DNA of 51,291 bases, taken from NCBI GenBank assembly GCA_947625255.1, contig CANQNT010000023.1:1-51291 (forward strand), written 5' to 3'. The notes beneath the pieces are model-generated. The model saw nothing but the letters and a program-made list of their open reading frames with translations. It ran no database searches and was not told the DNA's origin. Numbering within the stretch: position 1 is the stretch's first letter; every line of letters starts with the position of its first letter. The translations under genes were made by a program, and so were the position numbers. Source of the DNA: an uncultured Acetatifactor sp. (GTDB taxonomy: Bacteria; Bacillota; Clostridia; Lachnospirales; Lachnospiraceae). Below are positions 35,401-42,016 of the stretch, in pieces.

Positions 35401-36957
35401 TTGGCGCAGTTGATCTATGACCTGAAAAATTCTAACAAGGATGCCAGGATTTCCGTGAAGCTGGTATCGGAGGCCGGTGTTGGGACCGTGGCCGCAGGCG
35501 TGGCCAAGGCGGGCGCCCAGGTTATTCTGGTATCCGGCTATGACGGAGGTACCGGTGCGGCGCCTCACAGTTCCATTCACAATGCGGGACTTCCCTGGGA
35601 GCTGGGTCTGGCGGAGACCCATCAGACCCTGATCATGAACGGTCTGCGCAACAAGGTGCGTATTGAGACCGATGGAAAGCTGATGAGCGGACGGGACGTG
35701 GCCATTGCCGCCATCCTGGGCGCGGAAGAATTTGGTTTTGCCACCGCTCCCCTGGTGACCATGGGCTGTGTGATGATGAGGGTGTGCAATCTGGATACTT
35801 GTCCTGTGGGCGTGGCCACCCAGAATCCGGAGCTGCGCAAAAAGTTCCGCGGTAAGCCGGAATATGTGGAAAACTTTATGAAATTCATCGCCCAGGAGCT
35901 GCGGGAATATATGGCGCGTCTCGGGGTGCGCACGGTGGATCAGCTGGTAGGCAGGACGGATTTGCTGAAAGTAAAGGAAAACCTGACTCCTCAGCAAAAG
36001 CAGATCGATCTGTCCCTGATTCTGGCCAATCCTTATGAGGGCAGTAAGGCCAAGGTCACTTTCGATCCGAATCAGGTATATGATTTTGAGTTGGAAAAGA
36101 CACTGGATGAAAAGGTCTTGCTGAAGCAGTTGGGCAAAGCGATTGACAATGGCCAGAAGCGCGGTATCGAAGTGGATGTATCCAACACCGATCGGGCGTT
36201 TGGAACAATTCTTGGAAGTGAGATTACCAGACGGCTGGGGGACAATGTAGAGGAGGACTCTTATCATGTGCGCTGCCATGGCGCGGGAGGACAGTCTTTT
36301 GGTGCGTTTATACCCAAGGGTCTGACTTTGGAGCTGATCGGCGACAGCAACGACTATTTTGGAAAAGGTCTTTCCGGTGGAAAGCTGGTGGTTTATCCTC
36401 CCCAGGGAAGTAAGTTCCTTGCGGAAGAGAATATTATCATCGGCAATGTGGCTTTGTATGGCGCCACCAGCGGCAAGGCATTTATCAATGGTGTAGCCGG
36501 AGAGCGGTTCTGTGTGCGGAATTCCGGAGCCCTGGCCGTGGTGGAAGGCGTAGGAGATCATGGCTGTGAGTATATGACCGGCGGCCGTGTGGTGATCCTG
36601 GGGCCAACGGGGAAAAATTTTGCCGCGGGGATGAGCGGCGGCATCGCCTATGTTCTGGATGAGCATAACGACCTTTATATGCGCCTGAATAAAGAGATGG
36701 TTTCTTCTTATGAGATCACCAGTAAATATGACGTTCTGGAGCTGAAAGAGATGATCAAAGAGCATGTTACCTTGACCAACTCCAGGAAGGGAAAAGAAAT
36801 TCTGGAGCATTTTGGCGAATATCTTCCGAAATTTAAGAAGATCATTCCTCATGATTACGAGCGCGTGCTTAAGACCATCGTTCAGATGGAGGAAAAGGGA
36901 CTGAGCGCCGAGCAGGCACAGGTTGAAGCGTTTTACGCCAACACAAGGAGGAAATGA
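32407..36957 (+). CDS. gltB: Glutamate synthase, large subunit
   Basis: GltB transfers the amide of glutamine to 2-oxoglutarate, producing two glutamates. The 1516-residue protein starts with a 22-residue propeptide ending before Cys23 (HDNCGIGAC), the amidotransferase nucleophile. The class II glutaminase domain (about 23-430), central domain, FMN-binding synthase domain ('MSYGSISKEAHETMAIAMN', 'KPGEGGHLPGGKV') and the C-terminal beta-helix with 'GGRVVILGPTGKNFAAGMSGG' follow in order. The [3Fe-4S] cysteines lie in 'CVMMRVCNLDTCPVG'. AAAGGAG precedes the ATG at 32407. gltD starts one base after the stop. A terminator-like hairpin lies in the leader. Confidence 0.96.
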   Translation: MFTVKNELPRAPLYREEFEHDNCGIGACVNIKGQKSRETVENALKIVENLEHRAGKDAEGKTGDGVGILTQVPHKFFSRVTKPLGIELGGEREYGVGMFFFPQEELRRNQAKKMFEIIVEKEGLQFLGWREVPTFPNVLGHKAAECMPYIMQAFIKKPAAVEKGLPFDRRLYIARRVFEQSSDDTYVVSLSSRTIVYKGMFLVGQLRTFFADLQSEDYESAIAVVHSRFSTNTNPSWERAHPNRFIVHNGEINTIRGNADKMLAREENMASEHLKGQLHKVLPAINKTGSDSAMLDNTLEFLVMSGMDLPLAVMIAIPEPWANNKTMSQMKKDFYQYYATMMEPWDGPASILFSDGDILGAVLDRNGLRPSRYWITDDDQLILSSEVGVLDIDPSRIKEKNRLRPGKMLLVDTVRGEVVDDDQLKESYASRQPYGEWLDGNLVMLKDLKIPNQRVPEYSYEERQRLQKAFGYTYDELKTSILPMAKNGGEATAAMGVDTPLPVLSKTHHPLFHYFKQLFAQVTNPPIDAIREEVVTSTTVYIGSEGNLLEESPKNCNVLKVNNPILTNTDVLKIKNMKVDGFKVEVVPITYYKNTSLERAIDRLFVEVDRAYRDGVNILILSDRGVDENHVAIPSLLAVSALNQYLVRTKKRTRVALILESGEPREVHHFATLLGYGACAINPYLAQDTIRELIDNHMLDKDYYAAVDDYNNAVLHGIVKIASKMGISTIQSYQGSQIFEAIGIAPDVINRYFSNTVCRVGGISLKDIERQVDELHSMAFDPLGLSNDLTLDSPGHHRMRSGGDEHLYNPATIHMLQESTRRGDYQMFKQYTALVNDETSIKNLRGLMDFRYPKKGVPLEEVESVESIVTRFKTGAMSYGSISKEAHETMAIAMNHLHGKSNTGEGGEELERLTIGPDGENRCSAIKQVASGRFGVTSRYLVSAKEIQIKMAQGAKPGEGGHLPGGKVYPWIAKTRHSTPGVPLISPPPHHDIYSIEDLAQLIYDLKNSNKDARISVKLVSEAGVGTVAAGVAKAGAQVILVSGYDGGTGAAPHSSIHNAGLPWELGLAETHQTLIMNGLRNKVRIETDGKLMSGRDVAIAAILGAEEFGFATAPLVTMGCVMMRVCNLDTCPVGVATQNPELRKKFRGKPEYVENFMKFIAQELREYMARLGVRTVDQLVGRTDLLKVKENLTPQQKQIDLSLILANPYEGSKAKVTFDPNQVYDFELEKTLDEKVLLKQLGKAIDNGQKRGIEVDVSNTDRAFGTILGSEITRRLGDNVEEDSYHVRCHGAGGQSFGAFIPKGLTLELIGDSNDYFGKGLSGGKLVVYPPQGSKFLAEENIIIGNVALYGATSGKAFINGVAGERFCVRNSGALAVVEGVGDHGCEYMTGGRVVILGPTGKNFAAGMSGGIAYVLDEHNDLYMRLNKEMVSSYEITSKYDVLELKEMIKEHVTLTNSRKGKEILEHFGEYLPKFKKIIPHDYERVLKTIVQMEEKGLSAEQAQVEAFYANTRRK

Positions 36958-36958
36958 G

Positions 36959-38452
36959 ATGGGCAAACCGACTGGATTTATGGAATATCAAAGAGTGGTC
37001 AGCGTGGCCGAGGATCCCAGGGAACGTGTAAAACATTTTCAGGAGTTCAAGGAACATCTGCCCATGGAACAGCAGCAGCTGCAGGGCGCGCGGTGCATGG
37101 ATTGCGGTGTGCCGTTTTGCCAGTCCGGCATGATGATCTGCGGCATGGCCAGCGGCTGTCCCCTGCACAATCTGGTGCCGGAATGGAACGATCTGGTGTA
37201 CACGGGGAATTGGAAGCAGGCATATAATCGTTTGAAAAAGACCAACAATTTTCCTGAGTTCACTTCCCGGGTTTGCCCTGCGCTGTGCGAGGCTGCCTGC
37301 ACTTGCGGCCTGAACGGGGATCCGGTATCCACCAAGGAAAACGAATATGCGATTATTGAAAACGCATACGAACAGGGATACGCCGCGCCCAAGCCACCCA
37401 AGGTGCGCACGGGCAAGCGTGTGGCCATCGTGGGCAGCGGTCCCTCGGGGCTGGCGGCGGCAGATCAGCTGAACCGACGGGGACACAGCGTGACGGTATT
37501 TGAGCGTTCGGACCGGATCGGCGGTCTCTTGATGTACGGAATTCCCAATATGAAGCTGGAAAAACAGATCGTTGACCGCAAGATTCACATCATGGAGGAG
37601 GAAGGCGTGGTATTCCTTCCCAACACAGACGTGGGAAAGGATGTGAAAGCGGATAAGCTGCTCCATGATTTTGACAGAGTGATTTTGGCCTGTGGTTCCT
37701 CTCATCCCAGAGATATCAAGGCGCCCGGAAGAGATGCCAAAGGTATTTATTTTGCGGTGGATTTTCTGAAAGCCAATACCAAAAGCCTGCTGGATTCCAA
37801 TTTCGCGGATCAGAAATATGTGGAGACCAAAGATAAGGACGTGGTTATCATCGGTGGCGGGGATACCGGTAATGACTGTGTGGGTACCAGCATTCGGCAT
37901 GGCTGCAGGTCTGTAACACAGATTGAAATGATGCCCAAGGCCCCGGACCAGCGGGCGGAAAACAATCCATGGCCGGAATGGCCTAAAATTTGCAAGACGG
38001 ATTATGGTCAGGAGGAGGCAATCGCTTTGTTTGGCCACGATCCCAGAATTTATGAGACCACGGTAAAGGAGTTCCTGAAAGATGAAACGGGAAATCTGAA
38101 GGCCGTGAAGATCGTTAAGCTGTCCTGGGAAAAGGATCCGGCCTCAGGCAGGCTGGTGAGCAGGGAAGTGGCCGGAAGTGAGCAGATTTTGCCGGCGGAT
38201 GTGTGTTTGATCGCGGCAGGTTTCCTGGGCGCGCAGCAATACGTGGCGGATGCGTTCAAGGTGGCGCTGAACGAGCGGACCAATGTAAAGACCGCTCCTG
38301 GCGAGTACCAGACCAGCGTGGAAAATGTTTTTGTAACGGGAGATATGCACAGAGGGCAGTCCCTGGTGGTGTGGGCCATTCGAGAGGGCCGTGAAGTGGC
38401 CCGTGCGGTAGACGTAAGCCTGATGGGCTATTCTAATCTGGTGGTTCGATAA
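36959..38452 (+). CDS. gltD: Glutamate synthase, small subunit
   Basis: GltD feeds electrons from NAD(P)H to GltB through FAD and [4Fe-4S] clusters. The 497-residue protein has N-terminal cluster cysteines ('RCMDCGVPFC', 'SGCPL', 'CPALCEAACTCG'). It has two Rossmann motifs: 'VAIVGSGPSGLAAADQL' for FAD and 'VVIIGGGDTGNDCVG' for NAD(P)H. The end 'TGDMHRGQSLVVWAIREGR' is the FAD-contacting segment of the family. The ribosome binding site AAGGAGG lies in the last codons of gltB and the gap is one base, so the two subunits are coupled. Confidence 0.95.
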   Translation: MGKPTGFMEYQRVVSVAEDPRERVKHFQEFKEHLPMEQQQLQGARCMDCGVPFCQSGMMICGMASGCPLHNLVPEWNDLVYTGNWKQAYNRLKKTNNFPEFTSRVCPALCEAACTCGLNGDPVSTKENEYAIIENAYEQGYAAPKPPKVRTGKRVAIVGSGPSGLAAADQLNRRGHSVTVFERSDRIGGLLMYGIPNMKLEKQIVDRKIHIMEEEGVVFLPNTDVGKDVKADKLLHDFDRVILACGSSHPRDIKAPGRDAKGIYFAVDFLKANTKSLLDSNFADQKYVETKDKDVVIIGGGDTGNDCVGTSIRHGCRSVTQIEMMPKAPDQRAENNPWPEWPKICKTDYGQEEAIALFGHDPRIYETTVKEFLKDETGNLKAVKIVKLSWEKDPASGRLVSREVAGSEQILPADVCLIAAGFLGAQQYVADAFKVALNERTNVKTAPGEYQTSVENVFVTGDMHRGQSLVVWAIREGREVARAVDVSLMGYSNLVVR

Positions 38453-38465
38453 GAAGCCGATGAGC

Positions 38466-38491
38466 GCGGCAGGGTTTGTCTGCCGCTAAAA
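38466..38491 (+). terminator. Terminator after gltD
   Basis: GCGGCAG (38466-38472) and its complement (38480-38486) form a 7-bp stem with a 7-base loop. No T-run follows on the plus strand (TAAAAAG), so on its own it is weak; the second hairpin at 38496 may do the work. Confidence 0.4.
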
Positions 38492-38495
38492 AGAA

Positions 38496-38549
38496 TCCTC
38501 CTCAGGCAGGATCTGGCCGCATGGGCCGTCCGCCTGGGGAGGAACTTTT
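38496..38549. terminator. Bidirectional hairpin between gltD and asnA
   Basis: TCCTCC/GGAGGA and CAGGC/GCCTG form an outer stem of about 11 bp, with an inner GGCC hairpin. ACTTTTG follows on the plus strand; on the minus strand the stem is followed by ATTCTTTTT. It separates the converging gltBD and asnA units. Confidence 0.6.
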
Positions 38550-38596
38550 GTAATCAGTAGATCGTTCCGTTTGCGGTATTTTATGCTTATTGAAAT

Positions 38597-39607
38597 TTAA
38601 AGAAGCTGTAGTCCCAGTCTGCGGGCTTCTTTCATGGTTTCTTCCGGCCAGAGGGAGGATTGAACCTCTCCAATATGGGCTTTGCGCAGCAGGAACATAC
38701 AAATACGGGACTGTCCGATGCCGCCGCCGATGGTATAGGGCAGTTCTTCGTTAATAATGGCGCGCTGGAAAGGCAGCTCGGCCCGTTCCATGCAGCCTGC
38801 TTTTTCCAGCTGGCTAAGCAGCGCCTCTTTGTCCACACGGATGCCCATGCTGGACAATTCCAGGGCTATGTCCAAAACCGGATAATAGACGATTATGTCC
38901 CCATTTAACGACCAGTCGTCATAGTCCGGCGCGCGGCCGTCGTGGGGCTTGCCGTTTTCCAGATTGTCGCCAATCTGCATGATGCAGACGGCACCCTTGG
39001 CCTTTGCAATGTAATATTCCCGCTCCTTGGGCGAGTAATCCGGAAACATCTCTTCCAGCTCGCGCGTGGTTACGAAGAAAATATCAAAGGGGAGAATCTC
39101 TTTGATATAGTCGTAGTGAATGGACATATATTTTTCCGTCTTGCGCAGTACGCTATATACTTCTCTGACTATGTCTTTTAACGTATCCAGAGTGCGTTCT
39201 TCTTTCGTAATGATCTTTTCCCAGTCCCACTGATCCACGTAGACAGAGTGAATCTGGTCCGTGACCTCGTCCCTGCGGATGGCATTCATGTCCGTGTACA
39301 GGCCCTCTCCCACGGAAAAGCCGTATTTCTGGAGGGCGAAGCGTTTCCATTTTGCCAGAGACTGTACGACCTCGGCGGTGCGTCCGTTTTGATCCTTGAT
39401 GTCAAAACTGACGGGACGTTCCACGCCGTTCAGGTTGTCATTCAGACCGGACGCAGGGTCCACAAACAAAGGGGCAGTCACACGCAGAAGCTGTAACTGC
39501 TTGGACAGCATGGACTGAAAGAAATCCTTTACGGTCTTGATGGCGATCTGTGTTTCATAAAGGTTCAGGTCAGATTTGTAGTTCTGTGGTATGTTCATCG
39601 TTGGCAT
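38597..39607 (-). CDS. asnA: Aspartate--ammonia ligase (asparagine synthetase A)
   Basis: AsnA makes asparagine from aspartate, ammonia and ATP. The 336-residue protein shows the class II synthetase-like fold motifs 'VTAPLFVDPASGLNDNLNG', 'EVVQSLAKWKR', 'HSVYVDQWDWEK' and the C-terminal 'GGGIGQSRICMFLL'. Length is normal. The ATG at 39607 has only a weak AGG-type site; a second ATG three codons later is possible. It has its own promoter at 39660-39688 and diverges from the radical SAM gene. I see no T-box leader. Together with gltBD it forms an ammonia-assimilation neighbourhood. Confidence 0.94.
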   Translation of the reverse strand: MPTMNIPQNYKSDLNLYETQIAIKTVKDFFQSMLSKQLQLLRVTAPLFVDPASGLNDNLNGVERPVSFDIKDQNGRTAEVVQSLAKWKRFALQKYGFSVGEGLYTDMNAIRRDEVTDQIHSVYVDQWDWEKIITKEERTLDTLKDIVREVYSVLRKTEKYMSIHYDYIKEILPFDIFFVTTRELEEMFPDYSPKEREYYIAKAKGAVCIMQIGDNLENGKPHDGRAPDYDDWSLNGDIIVYYPVLDIALELSSMGIRVDKEALLSQLEKAGCMERAELPFQRAIINEELPYTIGGGIGQSRICMFLLRKAHIGEVQSSLWPEETMKEARRLGLQLL

Positions 39608-39659
39608 TCGGTATTACCTGCTTTCTTTTTTAGAGTATAAAACTCTTCTTTCCTTTCTT

Positions 39660-39688
39660 ATTTAACCTCTTTTCCGGGGAATTTGCAA
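39660..39688 (-). promoter_or_regulatory. Promoter of asnA
   Basis: On the minus strand TTGCAA (39688-39683), 17 bases and TTAAAT (39665-39660). The start codon is about 50 bases downstream. Confidence 0.5.
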
Positions 39689-39706
39689 TAGGAATTTGCT
39701 TTTTGC

Positions 39707-39735
39707 TTGCACTTTTGTAATATGTGTGGTATACT
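39707..39735 (+). promoter_or_regulatory. Sigma-A promoter of the SOS-type DNA repair module
   Basis: TTGCAC (39707-39712), exactly 17 bases, TATACT (39730-39735), with a TG one base before the -10. The predicted start near 39742 falls on the LexA box. Confidence 0.75.
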
Positions 39736-39741
39736 CAATAA

Positions 39742-39755
39742 AGAACATATGTTCG
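39742..39755 (+). promoter_or_regulatory. LexA (SOS) box
   Basis: AGAACATATGTTCG matches the Bacillus/Clostridium LexA consensus CGAACrnryGTTyG at all but the first base; GAACATATGTTC is a perfect 12-base palindrome. Covering the predicted transcription start, it is ideally placed for LexA repression. Confidence 0.75.
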
Positions 39756-39789
39756 ATTACATCGTTTAACAACGGCGGAGGATATGGGG

Positions 39790-41142
39790 ATGGAGTTTTT
39801 ATCGGATAGAGGTTCCATGGGTTTGATGGAGAAGCTTGGGATTCTGACAGATGCGGCGAAATATGACGTGGCCTGCACTTCCAGCGGTGTGGAGCGGAAG
39901 GGTAACGGACGGGATATGGGCAATTGTGTGAAAAGCGGAATCTGTCATAGTTTCAGCGGGGATGGGAGATGTATTTCACTGTTAAAGATATTGATGACAA
40001 ATGAATGTATTTTTGACTGTAAATATTGTCTGAACAGGCGGTCGAATGATTTGCCAAGGGCGACCTTCACGCCTGAAGAGATTTGTACCCTCACGATCGA
40101 GTTTTATCGCCGTAATTATATCGAGGGGCTGTTTTTAAGCTCCGGCATCTTGCAGAATCCCAATTATACCATGGAATTGCTCTATCGTACCCTGGCTATG
40201 CTTCGGGGAAAGTATGGGTTTAACGGTTATATTCATGTCAAGGCCATTCCGGGAGCGGACGGGGAATTGATTCGGCGGACGGGGTTTCTGGCGGATCGGA
40301 TGAGCGTTAACCTGGAATTGCCCACTGCGGACGGTCTTAGGAAGCTGGCGCCGAACAAGCATCGAAAGAATATTCTGGGACCTATGCGGCAGATTCAAAA
40401 CGGTATTACGGCCAATCAGAATGAACTTGCCTTGTATCAGAACGCTCCCCGTTTTGTATCGGGCGGTCAATCCACACAGATGATCATTGGGGCCACGGCG
40501 GAGACGGATTACCAGATTCTTAGTGTGACGGAAAGCCTGTACCGGCAATTTGAATTAAAGAGGGTGTTTTATTCCGCATTTGTAAATGTGAACCAGGATG
40601 CTTCTCTTCCGGCGCTGTCCGGAGGACCGCCGCTTCTGCGGGAGCATCGCCTGTATCAGGCGGACTGGCTGCTGCGCTTTTACGGTTTTCAGGCCCGGGA
40701 GCTTTTGGATGAGAAGAGACCGTTCTTTAACGTGCTCTTGGATCCCAAGGAGGATTGGGCGGTACGGCATCTGGAGAATTTTCCGGTAGAAATCAATCGG
40801 GCCCCGTTGGAATTGCTGCTGCGGGTGCCCGGGGTAGGCGTGAAAAGTGCGAAGCGCATTGTGGCGGCCAGGAGAAGCGCCCGTCTGCAATTTGCGGATT
40901 TGAAAAAACTGGGCGTGGTGATGAAACGTGCCGTTTACTTTATTACTTGTGATGGCAGGATGATGTATCCTACGAAGCTGGAAGAAGATTATATCGTGCG
41001 CAATCTGACCGGCGCGAGAGATCGCGTTCAGTTTGGAAACGATGGGATGACTTACCGGCAGATGACCTTGTTTGACGATGGCGGATTTTTGGGGAGGCCT
41101 ACGGCGGAGGATGAATTGCGGGTGGTTTCCGGGCAGTTGTGA
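39790..41142 (+). CDS. Putative DNA modification/repair radical SAM protein (TIGR03916 type)
   Basis: A 450-residue radical SAM protein. The CxxxCxxC cluster is C73, C77 and C80 (ECIFDCKYC). Four more cysteines precede it (C29, C46, C52, C61) and might hold a second cluster. The C-terminal part (about 335-385) has a helix-hairpin-helix DNA-binding motif ('LLLRVPGVGVKSAKRIVAAR'). This layout matches TIGR03916, named for its genomic link to uracil-DNA-glycosylase-like genes; its reaction is, as far as I know, unknown. The ATG at 39790 is 7 bases after GGAGGA; one at 39784 is too close. A LexA box covers the promoter start. The TIGR03915-type partner starts 13 bases after the stop. Confidence 0.85.
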   Translation: MEFLSDRGSMGLMEKLGILTDAAKYDVACTSSGVERKGNGRDMGNCVKSGICHSFSGDGRCISLLKILMTNECIFDCKYCLNRRSNDLPRATFTPEEICTLTIEFYRRNYIEGLFLSSGILQNPNYTMELLYRTLAMLRGKYGFNGYIHVKAIPGADGELIRRTGFLADRMSVNLELPTADGLRKLAPNKHRKNILGPMRQIQNGITANQNELALYQNAPRFVSGGQSTQMIIGATAETDYQILSVTESLYRQFELKRVFYSAFVNVNQDASLPALSGGPPLLREHRLYQADWLLRFYGFQARELLDEKRPFFNVLLDPKEDWAVRHLENFPVEINRAPLELLLRVPGVGVKSAKRIVAARRSARLQFADLKKLGVVMKRAVYFITCDGRMMYPTKLEEDYIVRNLTGARDRVQFGNDGMTYRQMTLFDDGGFLGRPTAEDELRVVSGQL

Positions 41143-41155
41143 GGAATGGTGGAGT

Positions 41156-41935
41156 ATGATCGTATATCAGTGTGAAAATAGTTTGGAGGGAGTACTTACT
41201 GCAATTTATCAGGCTTATGAGGAAAAATGTGACCACGCGGATACCAGGATCAGTTTGGAAGAGGAGGCATTTTTGTTTGCCGAATATCGTCCCGTGGTGA
41301 CGGATGCGGAAAAGGCGCGGAAAGTGACGCGCACCTTACTCCGCCGTTTTGGTGAAGAGGATTATCAGCAGCTTTGTCTTTGTCTGACGTCCTCTGACGC
41401 GCGAAGAGGCCAGGCGGTCTATCAGACGGTAGTGAAAGGTCTGGCCCTGCGCTGCGGCAAAGGGCATCTGTTTGATCAGCTTGCGGACGCGGATGTTCAT
41501 TTGGCGTTTTCCCTGGCCCGTAATGCCGGGCGCGAGCTGCACCATCTTATGGGTTTTTTACGGTTTCAGGAATTGGAGGAGGGAATTTTATATGCCAGGT
41601 TTTGTCCTAAGAATGATCTTTTGCCATTTTTAATGCCTCATTTCGCAGACCGCTTTCCGCTGGAAAATTTCCTGGTGCTGGACGAACAACGGAATTTGTT
41701 CGGCGTGCATCCGGCGGGAAAAGACTGGTTTTTACTGCGGAATGAGCAATTGGCCGCCGGAGAGGAAAACTTCCGGACATCTGCCAGGGAACTGCGCATG
41801 GAGGAGCTTTTCCGGTACTTTTGTAAGACGATTGCCATTGGAGAGCGCAGGAATCCAAAACTGCAGCAGAATATGCTTCCTCTGCGGTTTCGGGAATATA
41901 TGGTAGAATTTGCGCTTTACAAATCGTCAGAATAA
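41156..41935 (+). CDS. DUF4130 protein, probable DNA metabolism protein (TIGR03915 type)
   Basis: A 259-residue soluble protein matching TIGR03915/DUF4130, the regular genomic partner of the TIGR03916 radical SAM protein. Recognisable segments are the N-terminal 'GVLTAIYQAYE', 'DVHLAFSLARNAGRELHHLMGFLRFQEL', 'FLMPHFADRFPLENFLVLDEQRNLFGVH' and the C-terminal 'RRNPKLQQNMLPLRFREYM'. In other bacteria DUF4130 can be fused to a uracil-DNA-glycosylase-like domain; here no such domain is present. The start at 41156 has GGTGGAG upstream. It belongs to the same SOS-controlled transcript, with the helicase gene following after about 80 bases. Confidence 0.8.
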   Translation: MIVYQCENSLEGVLTAIYQAYEEKCDHADTRISLEEEAFLFAEYRPVVTDAEKARKVTRTLLRRFGEEDYQQLCLCLTSSDARRGQAVYQTVVKGLALRCGKGHLFDQLADADVHLAFSLARNAGRELHHLMGFLRFQELEEGILYARFCPKNDLLPFLMPHFADRFPLENFLVLDEQRNLFGVHPAGKDWFLLRNEQLAAGEENFRTSARELRMEELFRYFCKTIAIGERRNPKLQQNMLPLRFREYMVEFALYKSSE

Positions 41936-42016
41936 TGAGATGATTTTGGGAGGGGAGTTTGGCAGTATATTTAGAACCGCTTTCCCGGCAATCGGATAAG
42001 GAGAATACAATGTGAT

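Noticed and set aside
34699..36966. 755-codon open frame on the minus strand
   Set aside because: It lies antisense to gltB, which is complete and clearly recognised. The translation is rich in His, Gln and Arg and resembles no family, as expected from an antisense shadow of biased codon use.
39608..39789. T-box riboswitch before asnA
   Set aside because: The leader is only about 50 bases from a good promoter and contains no specifier stem, T-box sequence or terminator/antiterminator pair.
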